DNA from: Heligmosomoides polygyrus polygyrus
Taxonomy: Eukaryota > Nematoda > Chromadorea > Rhabditida > Heligmosomidae
Direction of reading: 5' to 3'
Assembly: GCA_947396885.1 (NCBI GenBank)
Contig: OX377206.1
Span: forward strand, 18,595,114-18,659,113
DNA: 64,000 nt
The translations under genes and the position numbers were made by a program. The first letter of the stretch is position 1; each line of letters starts with the position of its first letter. Under the pieces are notes generated by a model, which was not told where the DNA came from, did not search any database, and was given only the letters and a program-made list of their open reading frames with translations. Below are positions 35,411 through 47,230 of this stretch, piece after piece.

Positions 35411-37084
35411 TCTTCCAGAAGGACCATGGAGAAAGTCATCCACGACTTCTACTCCGATCTCTTCGATAGCCACGTCCACCTGCCCCCCCCCATGCCATCT
35501 TCCGCAGGATGGATACGTCGTCCCCTCTGTTCTCTCTTCCGAAATCCGACACGCCATCTCGTCGGTGAAGAAACGTACAGCACCCGGTTCTGACAGGATC
35601 AGAGCTGAACACCTGAAGAACCTCCCGCCAGCGCTCATCAACACTTTGGCGCGGCTCTTCACACGCTACCTGTCCGAATGCAAGGTTCCATCTCAGTGGA
35701 AGACCAGCAAGACCGTTTTGCTGTACAAGAAGGGAGACGTGCACGACATTGGCAACTATCGCCCGATCTGCCTGTTGTCCGTAGTCTACAAGCTGTTCAC
35801 TCGAGTCATCCTGAATAGGATTAGTAGAACGCTGGACGAAGGACAGCCATGCGAACAAGCAGGATTTCGAAGAGGATTCAGCACGATCGACCACATACAC
35901 ACCATTACGAAGCTCATCGAAGTGTCGCGAGAGTACAAGCTGCCGCTGTGCCTTACGTTCATCGACCTGAAGAAGGCATTCGACTCCGTCGAGACTGAAG
36001 CGGTCATGGAAGCCCTGCTCACCCAGGGCGTTCCTACTCAGTACATCAGAGTCCTTCGCGAGCTGTACAGTGGATTCACGACCAAGATCTCACCATTCTA
36101 CAACGACGTCGTCATTGACGTGAAGAGAGGGGTTCGACAAGGGGATACCATATCCCCGAAGCTCTTCAGCGCCACCCTCGAAAACGTCATGCGCGAACTA
36201 GAATGGGAAGACATGGAAGTGAAGGTCGACGGCCGGCAGCTGCACCATCTTCGCTTCGCTGACGACATCGTGCTCATAACACCGAGCATCAGTCAGGCGG
36301 AACGAATGCTGGCCGACTTCGATCGTGTATGTGGAAGCGTTGGACTGCAGCTGAATCTTACGAAGACGATGTTCATGAAGAACGGATGGGTTTCTGATGC
36401 CCCATTCTCGCTCAACGGAACGAACGTCTCCGAATGCTCCAGCTATGTGTATCTGGGTCGCGAAGTCAACATGGCCAACGACCTAGCACCAGAGCTGAGC
36501 AGGAGGAAACGAGCGGCTTGGGGAGCTTTCAAGAGCGTCGAAGAAGTCGTGAAGAAAACGAAGAACGTCCGACTCCGTGCCCACCTATTGGACTCCACTG
36601 TTCTTCCTGCCCTAACATACGCCTCAGAGACCTGGGTTATACGAAAGCAGGATGAACACGCGATCAGCGTCGCGCAGCGTGGAATCGAGAGGACGATGCT
36701 CGGAGTGACACGACTCACGCAAGTGAGAGAAGGCCTCCGGAGTTCCGAGCTTCGCCGACGTTCGAAGATCAGAGACGCTGTCGCATGGGCCAAGTCGTCG
36801 AAAATTAGGTGGGCCGGCCACGTAATGCGATTCGCAGACACCCGGTGGACGAGAGCCGTCACAGATTGGATTCCGCGGGATGTCAAAAGAACACCAGGAC
36901 GCCCACCAACGCGTTGGTCGGACTTCTTCGTGAAAGCCCTGAACGACCGATATGACGCTCTTCGTGTCCCTCGAGCGAGGAGGATCCATTGGACCACTCT
37001 GGCACGCGACAGGGACGAATGGAGACGCTGCTGGCGCCCGCTCGAGCAAGTCGATGATCAACGGGACGACAGGTGATACAGGTG
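35411..37084 (+). mobile_element. 5'-truncated RTE non-LTR retrotransposon with 15-bp target duplication
   Basis: ATACTATCAGCATTT occurs at 35396-35410 and again at 37085-37099, bounding the insert exactly. The 3' end carries a short AGGTGATAC repeat, as RTE elements do, rather than poly-A. The 5' end begins inside the reverse transcriptase region, so truncation happened at insertion. A C-run at about 35482-35491 separates two frames of the same protein (frame of MEKVIHDFYSDLFD, then frame of VLSSEIRHAISSVK). Confidence 0.9.
35565..37076 (+). CDS. RTE reverse transcriptase, long open frame
   Basis: A frame of about 503 codons, in a truncated element and so without its endonuclease domain. 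It contains YRPICLLSVVYKLF (65-78), the palm motif FIDLKKAFD (132-140), RQGDTISPKLF (191-201), the FADD box (231-234) and the C-terminal region ending in WTTLARDRDEWRRCW. The frame continues upstream of the nominal start to the C-run at about 35490, where it shifts. An open frame this long in a dead-on-arrival copy means a recent insertion. Confidence 0.88.
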   Translation: MKKRTAPGSDRIRAEHLKNLPPALINTLARLFTRYLSECKVPSQWKTSKTVLLYKKGDVHDIGNYRPICLLSVVYKLFTRVILNRISRTLDEGQPCEQAGFRRGFSTIDHIHTITKLIEVSREYKLPLCLTFIDLKKAFDSVETEAVMEALLTQGVPTQYIRVLRELYSGFTTKISPFYNDVVIDVKRGVRQGDTISPKLFSATLENVMRELEWEDMEVKVDGRQLHHLRFADDIVLITPSISQAERMLADFDRVCGSVGLQLNLTKTMFMKNGWVSDAPFSLNGTNVSECSSYVYLGREVNMANDLAPELSRRKRAAWGAFKSVEEVVKKTKNVRLRAHLLDSTVLPALTYASETWVIRKQDEHAISVAQRGIERTMLGVTRLTQVREGLRSSELRRRSKIRDAVAWAKSSKIRWAGHVMRFADTRWTRAVTDWIPRDVKRTPGRPPTRWSDFFVKALNDRYDALRVPRARRIHWTTLARDRDEWRRCWRPLEQVDDQRDDR

Positions 37085-37907
37085 ATACTATCAGCATTTA
37101 CACATATCGCTTTAATAGACAATGTAATATCTCCATGTAAACGATCAGTAAATACGTTGAGCTTCACCTCTTCAGCATAAATCTTAAAATATTGTTTGAG
37201 GTCAATTCATAAAAGTGTTGTATTTATTCAAATAGTGTAGATTTTCTTGAGATACTCTGGAATGGTGAATTCTTAATAAAAATTACCTTAGGAAAGATAA
37301 TCAGATCCAGGTAGACATTTAACTGAACATTTTAAACTTTAGCTACATCTGACTCGATATGCGAAATGTCCATTTCATTTCTAAAGGACTTCGGTTTCGA
37401 ATTGAAAAGGGTCCGTTTGAAGCGAAAGTGGCATATATAGCCCTAAAAAACTCGAAAAAACATCGCCTTGCTGTTTTCCCATGATTTTGGAACGATGAAA
37501 TAGGCTTACTTAAATCAGGAGGATAAAAGTAACAAAGCTATCCAGTTTTACGGTATATAATCCTAAGAAACTAAAAGCGTTTGAATGGAACTTTTCACGT
37601 TCCTGGGCTTTCAATTTTAGTCTTTCCGTACAAGGTTGGTTAATAACTGCGAAGAATGCATATGACGTGGCACTAGATGACGCGGATTCCGTTGATTTTT
37701 GTATATGCGATATTGTTAAACTTGGAACTTGAAAGGAATAGAAGACGAAAAGAAAAAGTGACACACAATGTGACAGCATGCAAGCAAGTAGTTCTGTTTG
37801 CGTAAGCGCCATATTTCATACATGGCTATTTTTAAGTTAATTTTGCAATGACTAAAGAGCTTAAAAAACATAAAACAAAAGAAAATAAAAGAAAGAATAG
37901 CGTTAAC

Positions 37908-38130
37908 CAATCCTTGATTGGAATATGCCGCGCATTCCGCTTCTATGAGATACCATGAAGGCAATTTGAATGCGCTATGCAATTTGTGGTTACCAGCCAA
38001 TGTGCCAGGCGGTAATTCGACCTTCTCTGAAGAGGTAGCCGTTCAACGACTCCTGAGAAATGGAGGCCTGGTTGGCCTGGGCGGAACCGAAAACAAAAAG
38101 ACTGCACGCAACTGTCTGCGCCTTTTCCCA
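37908..38130 (-). repeat. SINE family 1, decayed
   Basis: CCTTGATTGGAATATGCCGC and GGCCTGGTTGGCCTGGGCGG remain; the middle is rearranged. Confidence 0.6.
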
Positions 38131-38372
38131 CTGTCACATGTGTGATGTCAGGAACAACACGTCATAAAAGTGCTACCTACAAGGTTCGATACTGAATGAA
38201 TCTCGGAAATGAGCGAAGTCGGTTGATCGCTGGTGATCGCTGGTGTGTTGACCCTTAGACGAGAATGTTGTTATAGAAAGCTTTATTGACTAACGGGCGG
38301 CGAGGCCGTGTTCTTTGGAGTCCCAGACTTGGATAATTGAGCCATATTCAAGTTTAGTTATCTAAATTTGTG

Positions 38373-38401
38373 GCCCTGAAGAAGGCGAACTCGTCGAAAG
38401 G
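38373..38401 (+). other. CTGAAGA-hairpin-GAAA motif, copy 3
   Basis: CTGAAGA, A, GGCG, loop AACT, CGTC, GAAAGG. Confidence 0.5.
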
Positions 38402-38491
38402 TTAGCCGGTGAAGGGTGATATTTCAGAAGAAAAAATATTGATGGCCAGAATATCATAAGACGTTTAAGATTCGAAGCTAAGGTCATTTTC

Positions 38492-38792
38492 AAAGGATAA
38501 AGGGATAAAGAACGGCGTTATTCAATCCCTTTAGGGATGCGCCACACATTCTACTTCTACGTAATGTCGTGGAGGTGATTTGAATGAGCATCTGGCCATT
38601 CATTGACTTGCGATGGCGAGCCAATGAGCAATTCAGCGCTTTATCATTCCCAGGCAAGTTTGGTACCAATTTATCATTCATCGACCCCTGAAGAATGGAA
38701 GGCTTGGTTGGCCTGGGCGGGAAATCCGAACCAAGAACCTGGTAGTTATCAAGTGACCGCGACAGCCTCCGACAGTACTACACGGACCCAAG
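38492..38792 (-). repeat. SINE family 1, near full-length
   Basis: AAAGGATAAAGGGATAAAG tail. The head is shortened before CACGGACCCA. Confidence 0.83.
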
Positions 38793-39166
38793 GCCATTTT
38801 ATGCAACGATAAACACCTCACAAATTCTAATTCTATAAAAAATGAAGATATGATTTAAGTTCTGTCGGGCTAGGTTTTTACTATGCGTCGATACCGGATT
38901 GCGCCTAGGCTAAAAAAACGCTTCTCTGTTCACACAAGGTCGGAGAACTGGTAACGAATTTTAGTTGAAAAGATGGAGCTCTGACCTGTGAACCTACATA
39001 GTTACCAGAAGTCGTTCTAAGAGCACAACGTGTGTTCGCTCAAATCACCTGCACAGCAAGCAGCAGATGGCTGGCGCTTCCCCTCCCCCCTATAAAAAAG
39101 ATTGTTTAAACGCCTCCTTTATCTTTTATACTTTTTTGCCACGTTAGTAAGCGCTGCATAGGTATT

Positions 39167-39435
39167 AGGATAAAGGACGGCGTTACTCAATCCCTTTTGG
39201 GATGCGCCACGCATTCTACTTCTACGGGATGTCGTGGAGGCGATTTGAATGCGTACAAATGACTTGCCGTGGCCAGCCGATGAACAAGTCTGCGCTTTAT
39301 CTTTTCCAGACAAGTCTGGTACCAATTCACCGACCCCGGAGGGATGAAAGGCTTGGTTGGCCTGGGCGGGAAATCCGAACAAGGAACCTGGTACCGGGTG
39401 CACGCGACAGTCGCGCCTCCTCCGACGCGCCCGCA
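39167..39435 (-). repeat. SINE family 1
   Basis: Well-preserved body with a small deletion at GCGTACAAATGACTTGC and a shortened head (CCTCCGACGCGCCC). Confidence 0.84.
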
Positions 39436-39693
39436 TAGGTATTACATGCCAAATTAGGACAAGTAACGTTAATTTATCATATAATCTAAAGAAAGGTCGC
39501 AAAAAAGGATTAAAATAACTTGATATTGTCCAAAATTCTTTGAAATTCAACGAATTTTGTAGGACTCGATTTTTTCACAAAGCTGGTTAATTGCAACGCT
39601 GTTACATACAAAAGAGGACTTCGTTTAATTGACTGCTAATATGCAGAAAAAAATTACAGAAAAAAACGTTATAGCCGCATTAAAACTGTTCAT

Positions 39694-39893
39694 NNNNNNN
39701 NNNNNNNNNNNNNNNNNNNNNNNNNNNNNNNNNNNNNNNNNNNNNNNNNNNNNNNNNNNNNNNNNNNNNNNNNNNNNNNNNNNNNNNNNNNNNNNNNNNN
39801 NNNNNNNNNNNNNNNNNNNNNNNNNNNNNNNNNNNNNNNNNNNNNNNNNNNNNNNNNNNNNNNNNNNNNNNNNNNNNNNNNNNNNNNNNNNNN
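39694..39893. other. assembly gap (200 N)
   Basis: Exactly 200 N, so a nominal size is likely. SINE fragments lie on both sides (39435, 40018). Confidence 0.99.
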
Positions 39894-40017
39894 ATCAACA
39901 AATCTCCTTTCGACCAAACATTCTTCCATCCTCAGCAACGGCTGCTTGAGGCATGAACAAAAATCGGTTGAGTCCCTTCTACCAAGGAATTCGGCTGCGC
40001 CGGTTAAATAATGATAT

Positions 40018-40172
40018 TAGGGACAGCCAAAAACACTGAGTTGTTCATCGGTTGTCCACCGAAAGTCATTGCATAGGCCAAATACCTATTCATACTAACT
40101 TCGCAGTGCCGCAGAAGTAGAATGCGTGGCTCATCCTGCAAACGGATGACTAACGCAGATCCTTATGCTTTT
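40018..40172 (+). repeat. SINE family 1, 3' half
   Basis: CACTGAGTTGTTCATCGG to CTAACGCAGATCCTTATGC. The 5' half ends near the assembly gap. Confidence 0.65.
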
Positions 40173-40261
40173 ATTTAACCACTGTCAGCCCACTCCGGAT
40201 CATGATGTGTAAGTGCTTGTGGGCCATTTCAAGGTATGGTGCATCTAGCACTCAAGCAATA

Positions 40262-40372
40262 GGCGCAGATGGTATAACGGTGTAAGCATTCTGTAGGGTA
40301 ACGGTAGTGTAGGTTCAAGACAAGTCCGGCGCTAGAGTTTTGATCAGAGCCAAAAATCCCTAAATAATGTGA
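40262..40372 (+). repeat. tRNA-like repeat (family 2), copy 2
   Basis: CAGATGGTATAACGGTGTAAG, then CGGCGCTAGAGTTTTGATCA and GAGCCAAAAATCCC. Confidence 0.5.
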
Positions 40373-40396
40373 TCAGGATATGGTAGGATGGATATG

Positions 40397-40628
40397 GCAG
40401 CGCGACCGGAGGTACACCCGCCCCCTGCTGGGGGGGGGGGGGCGTGGCGTCAGGAGGTACACGGCTGTTCTAAGGACCGGAAACTTTTGTTTTGCGTGTA
40501 AAAGGTTTCGTAAGGCAGCCGTTAGACTCTTGGTGAAGCCCAGGGGGTTGGGGGTGGGTGAGCAAGGCGGATAGGAGGAAGATCGCACGGCACCAGCAGG
40601 GGCGGGTGTACCTCCTGACCGTCCCCCG
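40397..40628. mobile_element. 232-bp MITE with 9-bp target duplication (Mutator-like)
   Basis: ATGGATATG flanks it at 40388-40396 and 40629-40637. Inverted ends share GGAGGTACACCCGCCCC..CTGCTGG, offset about 10 bp from the junction. A 9-bp duplication is the Mutator-like signature. A third partial copy of the end (CAGGAGGTACACGGC) lies inside near 40450, beside a run of 12 or more G. Confidence 0.75.
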
Positions 40629-40647
40629 ATGGATATGAAAGACAGAG

Positions 40648-40925
40648 CGAGTGTAGCGCAGTTGGAGGCGGTATCGGCTGCCGTGTGCCAGGTTCCTGAT
40701 TCGGATTTCCCTTCCAGGCCAACAAAACCTTCCATCCCTTCGGGGTTGGTGAATTGGTACCAGACTTATCTGGGAAGGATAAAACGATGACTTGTCCATC
40801 GGTTGGCAAGTCACTGTGTGGCAAAATACGCATTCCAATCGCCTCCACGACTTCCCGTAAAAGTATGTAGAACTTCCGGGGTGAGGCGTCCCGAATAAAG
40901 GATTAACGCCGTCTTCTATCCATAT
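40648..40925 (+). repeat. SINE family 1, near full-length
   Basis: GAGTGTAGCGCAGTTGGAGG is the A-box side. It starts 11 bp after the 9-bp duplication of the Mutator-like MITE and is tail-to-tail with the next copy. Confidence 0.82.
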
Positions 40926-40970
40926 CCATACATGAAAGACTAAAAAGAATGAATGTCATCGCTAAGCAAG

Positions 40971-41221
40971 TTGTGCCTGGGATGCGCCACGCAAGCTACT
41001 TACATTGCATATCATGGAGAAGTCTGGATGCGTATTTGGCCTATACAATCACTTGCGGTGCCCAGTCGATGAATAGGTCTGTGTTTGACACTCTCCAGGG
41101 AAAACTGATGCCAATTCACCAAAACTGGAGGATGGATGGAGTAGTTGACCTAGCCACAAACCTTAACTCTAGGAGCAAGAGAAAAGCCGCACGTCTCTCC
41201 GACTGCCTCACCTGCACGCGA
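40971..41221 (-). repeat. SINE family 1, diverged
   Basis: GGGATGCGCCACGCAAGCTA and TCACTTGCGGTGCCCAGTCG remain. The head is altered. Confidence 0.7.
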
Positions 41222-41474
41222 AATAGGTATCAGAATTGCTACAACGACCGTTTATAATTGAAAAAAGATACATAACCAACGAATTTCTGGATACGGAGCA
41301 AGGTTCCACAGCCGAATTCCAAATGCCGCTGTTCAGCACCTCTGCTAAGAAAACCAACTGTGAGAAACTTGCTACGAGTATTACCGTATTTATGTGAATC
41401 TGCGTCAAAAAGAACGCTATTTAAAATTATAAGAAAAAGGAAGGAGTGTAAGGCCATGCTTGAAAAACATATTG

Positions 41475-41545
41475 AGATAAAGGATAGAGAACGGCGTTAA
41501 TGAGTTCTTTCGTGCGATGGGCAATGCGTTATTCTCCACAGGATA
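41475..41545 (-). repeat. SINE family 1, tail fragment
   Basis: GAGATAAAGGATAGAGAACGG and GATGGGCAATGCGTTATTC. Confidence 0.45.
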
Positions 41546-41549
41546 TTAG

Positions 41550-42590
41550 AGAGTTGACTTGAAGTTCGAAGAGCTATTTGAGCCCATAAATATGTTCGGA
41601 CCCTCCTGTAGTAGAATTTAAGATTCTTGTGGATTTCCATCCTATGCTACTATGCATTTAAGAAAACAGTAGTGCACAAAACCGCTTTTTTGCTATAACA
41701 ATGGTGCTAAAATTTGTTACCACCAAAACACGGAAATCGCCATCGCTCTATTTTAGGAATTTAAAAATACTATAGTACATCCATAATTCAAAGATGGAAA
41801 ATATCAAAAGTAAGCTACAAAGTAAGCGAATGTAGTGGAATTTATTTCGGGATTCTCCATTATTCAGAAGACTGCTTGTAGTGTGAAATTGAAACTAAAC
41901 GACGACAGAGCTTTTGTTGAACTTGCTCACGCAATGGCGATGCTCCCTGTATGGTATTCAGCTCTGCTATAATGGCAAAGCTAAAGGAACCTATTCAACC
42001 GTGTCGTGCTTTTTGAAGTCAGATGCGTCAGCTCCAATGAAAAATACTCCACCTTCTTATATCCTAAACGGTCATTTCTAGATTGTTGTTGAAGAACAGA
42101 TCGCCATGATGTTGTACTGTGATCACAGGAAATACACCAATTCCCGATTACTTGAATGACAGATTAAATAGAATTCCGTACAAATTCTTGAGGCTACAGA
42201 AAGTGTAGAGTATGCCTGACAGTGAATTAGTGCTACGCGTTCCATTAATTTGAAAAGAAACCATAAAGAGCAGACGCACCAAGTACACCAAGCAGTCGTC
42301 GTTGCGTGACCAAGTTCAACAAAAGCTCTGACGTCATTTGGTATCAATTTCGCATCTCAACTAGTTTCCTGGCCAACAGAGAATCTCGAAGCAACTCTCA
42401 CTATATTAACGTATTTCGTAGCGTGTTTCAATATTTATTAGTATGATTTTTTGACTCGTGAATATGTTGTTGTAAAGGTCTAGCGATAAGCGATAGTTGT
42501 CTGTGTCTACAAGATAAACAATTATTTATAATAGAACACCTTAACGTGGCTCCATAAAAACAAATACCAGAAGGCACTATCTGAAAAAAG
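41550..42590. other. stretch with nothing assigned
   Basis: AT-rich, with scattered short frames and no repeat I could match inside the window. Confidence 0.5.
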
Positions 42591-42597
42591 ACGAACA

Positions 42598-42860
42598 ACG
42601 CGCACCCGCAGTCAGGTTCTTCGTTCGAGTCTCGTCCAAACCAACCTAATCTTCCACCCTCCCGAGGTTTTGAGATACGAGGACTTACTTGATCTGGAAG
42701 GTTGAACACTGACTTGTCCATCCGTTGGTCTCTGGAAGTGATTGTGGCCACCAAATATGCATCAAAATCTGCAATACTGCGTAGAAGCAAAACTCATGGA
42801 GCACCCCAGATAAGGATTAGTCAACCCCCGTCCTTTAACTTCTATCCTTTATATCAATTC
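42598..42860 (+). repeat. SINE family 1, diverged
   Basis: AGGTTCTTCGTTCGAGTCTCG holds a B box (GTTCGAGTC). The body keeps CTGACTTGTCCATCCGTTGG. Confidence 0.65.
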
Positions 42861-42864
42861 TTGC

Positions 42865-43960
42865 TTCGAGTGAGACCGTCGGCATCAAGTCTGTTCACGC
42901 GCAGCACCACGAATCGACAATGAATTCGTATTAAAGGTGCAGATTAAACGGATATTGATAGAACGCGAATTCTTGCTAAAATCCGGTATAAAGTCATGAT
43001 TATCAGAAATATAACGGAGTATTAAACCAATTTTCTACTGATGGTGTTATCACACTGAAAGTTCAACTGGCCTGAGCGAAAACCGAACCGAGGACATCAA
43101 TTCGAGGTGCTAGCGATACGCGTCGCCTCAAGCCACCGCACGACCGAAGGAAAATCGCTGTGGAACAGTTCACATTTGGAAGTCTGTGAAGCTCTGTGTC
43201 GCTGACGTCCTATTCGATTGAAGTGCTATTAAAATCTTTGCTAAAACTGACATAAAACTTTATTCCCGACTCGGTTTTAGCGTCGTGTCCTTCAGAGCCC
43301 GGGGAAATCAAACTCGTCCGAGAACTATTCCTTCAACTGTCACTTTATTCGCAGAAACGCATCTAGAAAACCAAAACGCGATGAAAACGAAGTTGCTGTG
43401 GAACAATGTGAGACAACTGTAATAACTTTGTTCCAGATAGGACTATTCTGCTCTCATTCGGTATCATTAAGCTAAATTTTCCAAAATACCTCACCCCCTG
43501 CAAAACATTTTTCTGATTGTCGAACTTCAACCTCGCTACCAAGATATTTCTGAGCTTTTTTACCCCAAGGGATTAGCTAACTGATATAATAAAATTAAAG
43601 CTTCCATTATGTTGAAGGGTCTTCGAAAATACTATGATTCAACCGGCAATCTGCACGACTGAATCGAAAATGAACCGAAAGCATGGAAGAGATTATGTCG
43701 TCGATAAAGGATTCCAAGTGCAAGAAAATACACATACGTCCCACGCGTATAAGCATGCTACTCAAGCATTCTCAGAAGCGAGGGCTTATTCGTGCTGAGG
43801 ACACTGCTCGCTAATTGCTGTAGGTAGGTGTCCAGGCGTGAACTTTGCGTGCATCTACGTTAGCTGATACGTTATGATGTGGTAATTCAAATCTCTTCTA
43901 TTTGTGGGAGACTTGTACTGTAGAATAGCATATGATTAAACTTATGCCGCGGTAAAAGGA
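42865..43960. other. stretch with nothing assigned except a weak hairpin-motif copy
   Basis: No ORF with domain or splice context. The - strand around 43280-43310 holds CTCTGAAGG...ACGACGC, a weak relative of the motif at 16629 and 38373. Confidence 0.45.
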
Positions 43961-43963
43961 TAA

Positions 43964-44198
43964 GGATAAAGGACGGTGTAATTCAACCCTCTTTGGGATG
44001 CGCCACGCATTCTACTTCTACAGGATGTCGTGAAGGCGTGTTGAATGCGTATTTGGCCATGCAATGACTTGCGGTGGCCAACCGATGCCCCGGAGGGATG
44101 GAAGGCTTGGTTGCCCTGGGCGGGAAATCCGAACCAGGAACCTGGTATCGGGTGCAGGCGACAGCCGGTACCTCCTCCGACTGCGTTCCACGCGCTCA
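43964..44198 (-). repeat. SINE family 1, head-to-head with the next copy
   Basis: Tail AAAAGGATAAGGATAAAGG, an internal deletion after CAACCGATG, and a head to TCCACGCGCTCA. Confidence 0.82.
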
Positions 44199-44393
44199 TA
44201 TCGCGGTAGCGCAGTCTAAAGAGACGCCGGCTGTCATCTGCACCTGGAATTGAGGTTCTTTTTCACGTCTCCACTAGCTCAGTAAAACGCTCCTTCCGGG
44301 ATTCTCGAAGGGTATCCGTCTACTTTTCGTGTCTGGACAAGACACTGATTTGTCCTTCGGCTGGCCACTGATTTACTGCGTCATCTATCCTTT
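44199..44393 (+). repeat. SINE family 1, diverged
   Basis: ATCGCGGTAGCGCAGTCTAAA and CGCCGGCTGTCATCTGCACC at the head. The 3' end is CATCTATCCTTTA. Confidence 0.68.
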
Positions 44394-44399
44394 AACTTA

Positions 44400-44692
44400 A
44401 ACTGACCATCGATTGCAATCTCCTTAAATTTCAATTCCCAATCTCAGTTTATAACCTTCCTTCACCTCATTCCGATTTGTGTTTACTGGCCATCTACTTA
44501 TCGTTAGTGCTGTTTTATTCTGCTTTCTATTATAGTTCTTTTTCTTTTCAAGGATATACCTCTATTGCCCAATCGGGGCTTTTACCTGTGCTTGTTTCCT
44601 AATTAGTAGATTTTTTAATGTTATTTCATACGTGAACGTTTTACGTCGTTTGTTCACGTACGAATAAAGTAAAGTAAAGTAACTTCACATCC
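44400..44692 (+). repeat. LINE-like 3' tail with terminal hairpin and AATAAAGTAAAGT tail
   Basis: T-rich untranslated sequence ends in an inverted repeat, TACGTGAAC ... GTTCACGTA (about 44630-44661). It is followed directly by AATAAAGTAAAGTAAAGTAA. A terminal stem-loop plus a short tandem tail is typical of CR1/L2-type LINE ends and of SINEs that borrow them. No coding part is attached. It begins where a SINE copy ends. Confidence 0.5.
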
Positions 44693-44989
44693 ATGACGGA
44701 AAGTGGCATTTTAGAGCAGGAACTATGAGCTGCTGGTCCCTCTAGCGTGCTGCTCATCAAAGAACGGCCAACTACTGGTGAGAAGAGTTGCCTTAGATAC
44801 ATAGAGGCGCATTCTAGAGGCACTTCAGTTCCTGAAGAGCTGTATGCTCATGGTGACGAATTCCTGGGTGTCCTAAATAGATTTCGCCATATATGGAAAT
44901 GTAGCTGATAAAAAACGCTGACGTAACCAAACATACTTATCCCATGCGAAGTAAGTATTGATATATAATAAAACTCCGTTCAGATAGTA

Positions 44990-46227
44990 TTAGGTTGATA
45001 TGAAAGTCTTGATAGGGTTTTATTCAAAAGCCCAAACTTCCGACCTTCGACTGATATTCGTGATCTAACATGTGGTAGTCATCGAACATTCTCGAAGCTT
45101 CTCTGAATGCTCTACAAGCGCGCATGCTCTTCTTTGGGTTTTAGTGCAATGTCAGTTTCCCAAAAGCATCTTCGAACCCATTTTCAACGAGTGGAGCCGC
45201 TTCACTGGAGCGATGTTAGCAGTCCGCAACGTCAAGGAGGATACCACTACCGTCGACGCAGTCAACCGCTGGTTCGCTCAGTTCGCAAAAGGAGACACGG
45301 ACTTCAAGGACAAACATCGGTCGGAACGCCTTCAAGCAGTGGAAGACGCCGCCGTCCTCGACACTGTCAAGGAGGATCCGAAGGCTAACACCCGGAGAAT
45401 TGCGAAAGGACTCGAATGTACTCAATGTCGAGAGTTGTGATTAGACTCCCAACTCTCGGCTATCGAAAAGTTCTGACTCAATGGATCCCGCACACCTTGA
45501 GCAGGCGGTTCACCCGCACATCCATCTACCAGTCTCTTCTTCTCCGCTCGTCTCGCAGGACGTTTCTGAAAGGTCTGGTTACCGGAGATGAAACTTGGGT
45601 TCTCGGCGACTCCAGCGTACTCTCTCTCTCTCTCGTTTCGTTTCCTCGAGGAGAAGAGCCGCCTACGTAAGCAAAGTTGAACGTGCACACCAAGAACGGT
45701 CTTCTATGCTCCTTCTGGGACTCGAAGGCAATACTGAACTACGAATTGTTTCTGCAAGGGCACAAGACCATCGCTATCGTTTACGCTACGCAACTTCAGA
45801 AACTCGAGGGAGCTGTGCTGAAAAAGCGGCCGAGACGACCTTCAGTGCACCTTCATCATGATAACGCCAGACCCCATGTAGCTAAAGCAGGCCACTGAAA
45901 GATCGTGAACCTGAGCTGGGAGACTGAACCCCCTTCCGCCACATTCTCCTGACAGCCTACTCAGATCACCACTTTTTTTCCTCCTAGAAAGCTTTCTTAG
46001 TCAAGAAGACTTCACAAATTTTGAAGACTTATGTCGGGCGGTTGCCGACTTCTTCGACTCCCGGTCTCCCCAGTTCTGGGAGAAGGGGATCGCTGACCTG
46101 CCCAGTAGCTGACCACTGTGGTAATCAACGATAATGGTTATATTGCTGACTGGTTTGCATTGTATGCTGAATAAAGAGATAAAGAAGAAAAAATCAAGGT
46201 CATGTCGAAAGTTTCCGATTAACCTAA
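44990..46227 (+). mobile_element. mariner element, 1238 bp, decayed
   Basis: TTAGGTTGATATGAAAGTC at the left and CGATTAACCTAA at the right are flanked by TA (44988, 46228). + strand frames show TTVDAVNRWFAQFAKGDTDF, VTGDETWVLGDS and HHDNARPHVAKA. The third acidic motif region (45930-45970) is broken. A (CT)n run near 45624 interrupts the frame. Confidence 0.88.
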
Positions 46228-46524
46228 TAATAAACCTTTTTACCAGCAGGACGAAAGAACGGCCGTTGTAAACTAATATAGTTACTGTAAGACATCGAAA
46301 TGTCACGTTATTTCGTCAAATTTCAGTTAGTCTCACGGTCCTGAGCGTGCGATGTTAGTAAGCCTTTGCAAATGGATGACACACTTTCACCGGCGAAAAC
46401 GGGGTTGGGGGAAAGGGGCAGCACAACCCCAGGATGTTTCAACGTGGAACAAGACGTAAAAAACCTAAACGGAACATAGTACTTTGGCGCACAATCGCCC
46501 AATTTCCATTTTACCTCCACATTT

Positions 46525-46622
46525 AGTTTAGTTTTGTCAACTTTGTGTTAGTTTTGTCTTTTGTTTTAGTTTTTTCTAACTTTGACGTTTGTCTAACTTT
46601 TGTTTTAGTTTTGTCAACTCGC
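46525..46622. repeat. degenerate TTTTGTTTTAGTTTTGTC tandem repeat
   Basis: Units built on GTTTTAGTTTTGTCAACT recur four or five times with small changes. Confidence 0.6.
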
Positions 46623-47230
46623 CTCAACCTTAAGGAGGAAGGAAGGTGGGAGGAAGGGGGAAGGAGTGAGACGGGGAAGCTCTAGCTTGAGTATTGTGCC
46701 ATCCGCTCTACCTCATTCGCTGCAATACATAATCGTTTCATTTTTTGGGCTTTACGGCTTTTCTGTACTGTTTAGATCGTTCAGTGTTGGATTTTCCACG
46801 CTCCAGTTTTTCCTGGCACTCACATCGCGCTGCAGTATCTCATGTTAGTCCCACTGTATGCACTCATTTCCACTTTTTAGGCGTCGTGATTTGAGAAATT
46901 GCGTTTTATATGGAAGCCTTGCAGCTCTTCCGGAGATATTAGCATCTGGAGATTATTCATACGTTGAATTCCTATGCTCTCATTTCCCTAAAAAATGGAC
47001 ACCCCAATCCGCACTGCGCCGTACATCATTCGTGCATCCAGATGTCCGCATTTCGAGGCAAGCCCTTCTTTTCCTTTCCTTGGTCTTTTTTCTCTTTTTG
47101 AGCGTTTTTTACAAAGTCGACGAGTTCGCTGTTCTTGTGATCCAGCACCACCCTACGATGCTAATGGTACCCTTCCGTGGGACATCTCTTCATGACGTCC
47201 TACTAGTTTGTGACAAGGTTCCTTGAACAG

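Noticed and set aside
35565..37076. Host reverse-transcriptase-like gene
   Set aside because: The target duplication and RTE tail show it is a retrotransposon copy.
39629..39949. Open frames of about 100 codons
   Set aside because: They run through the N gap and have no content.
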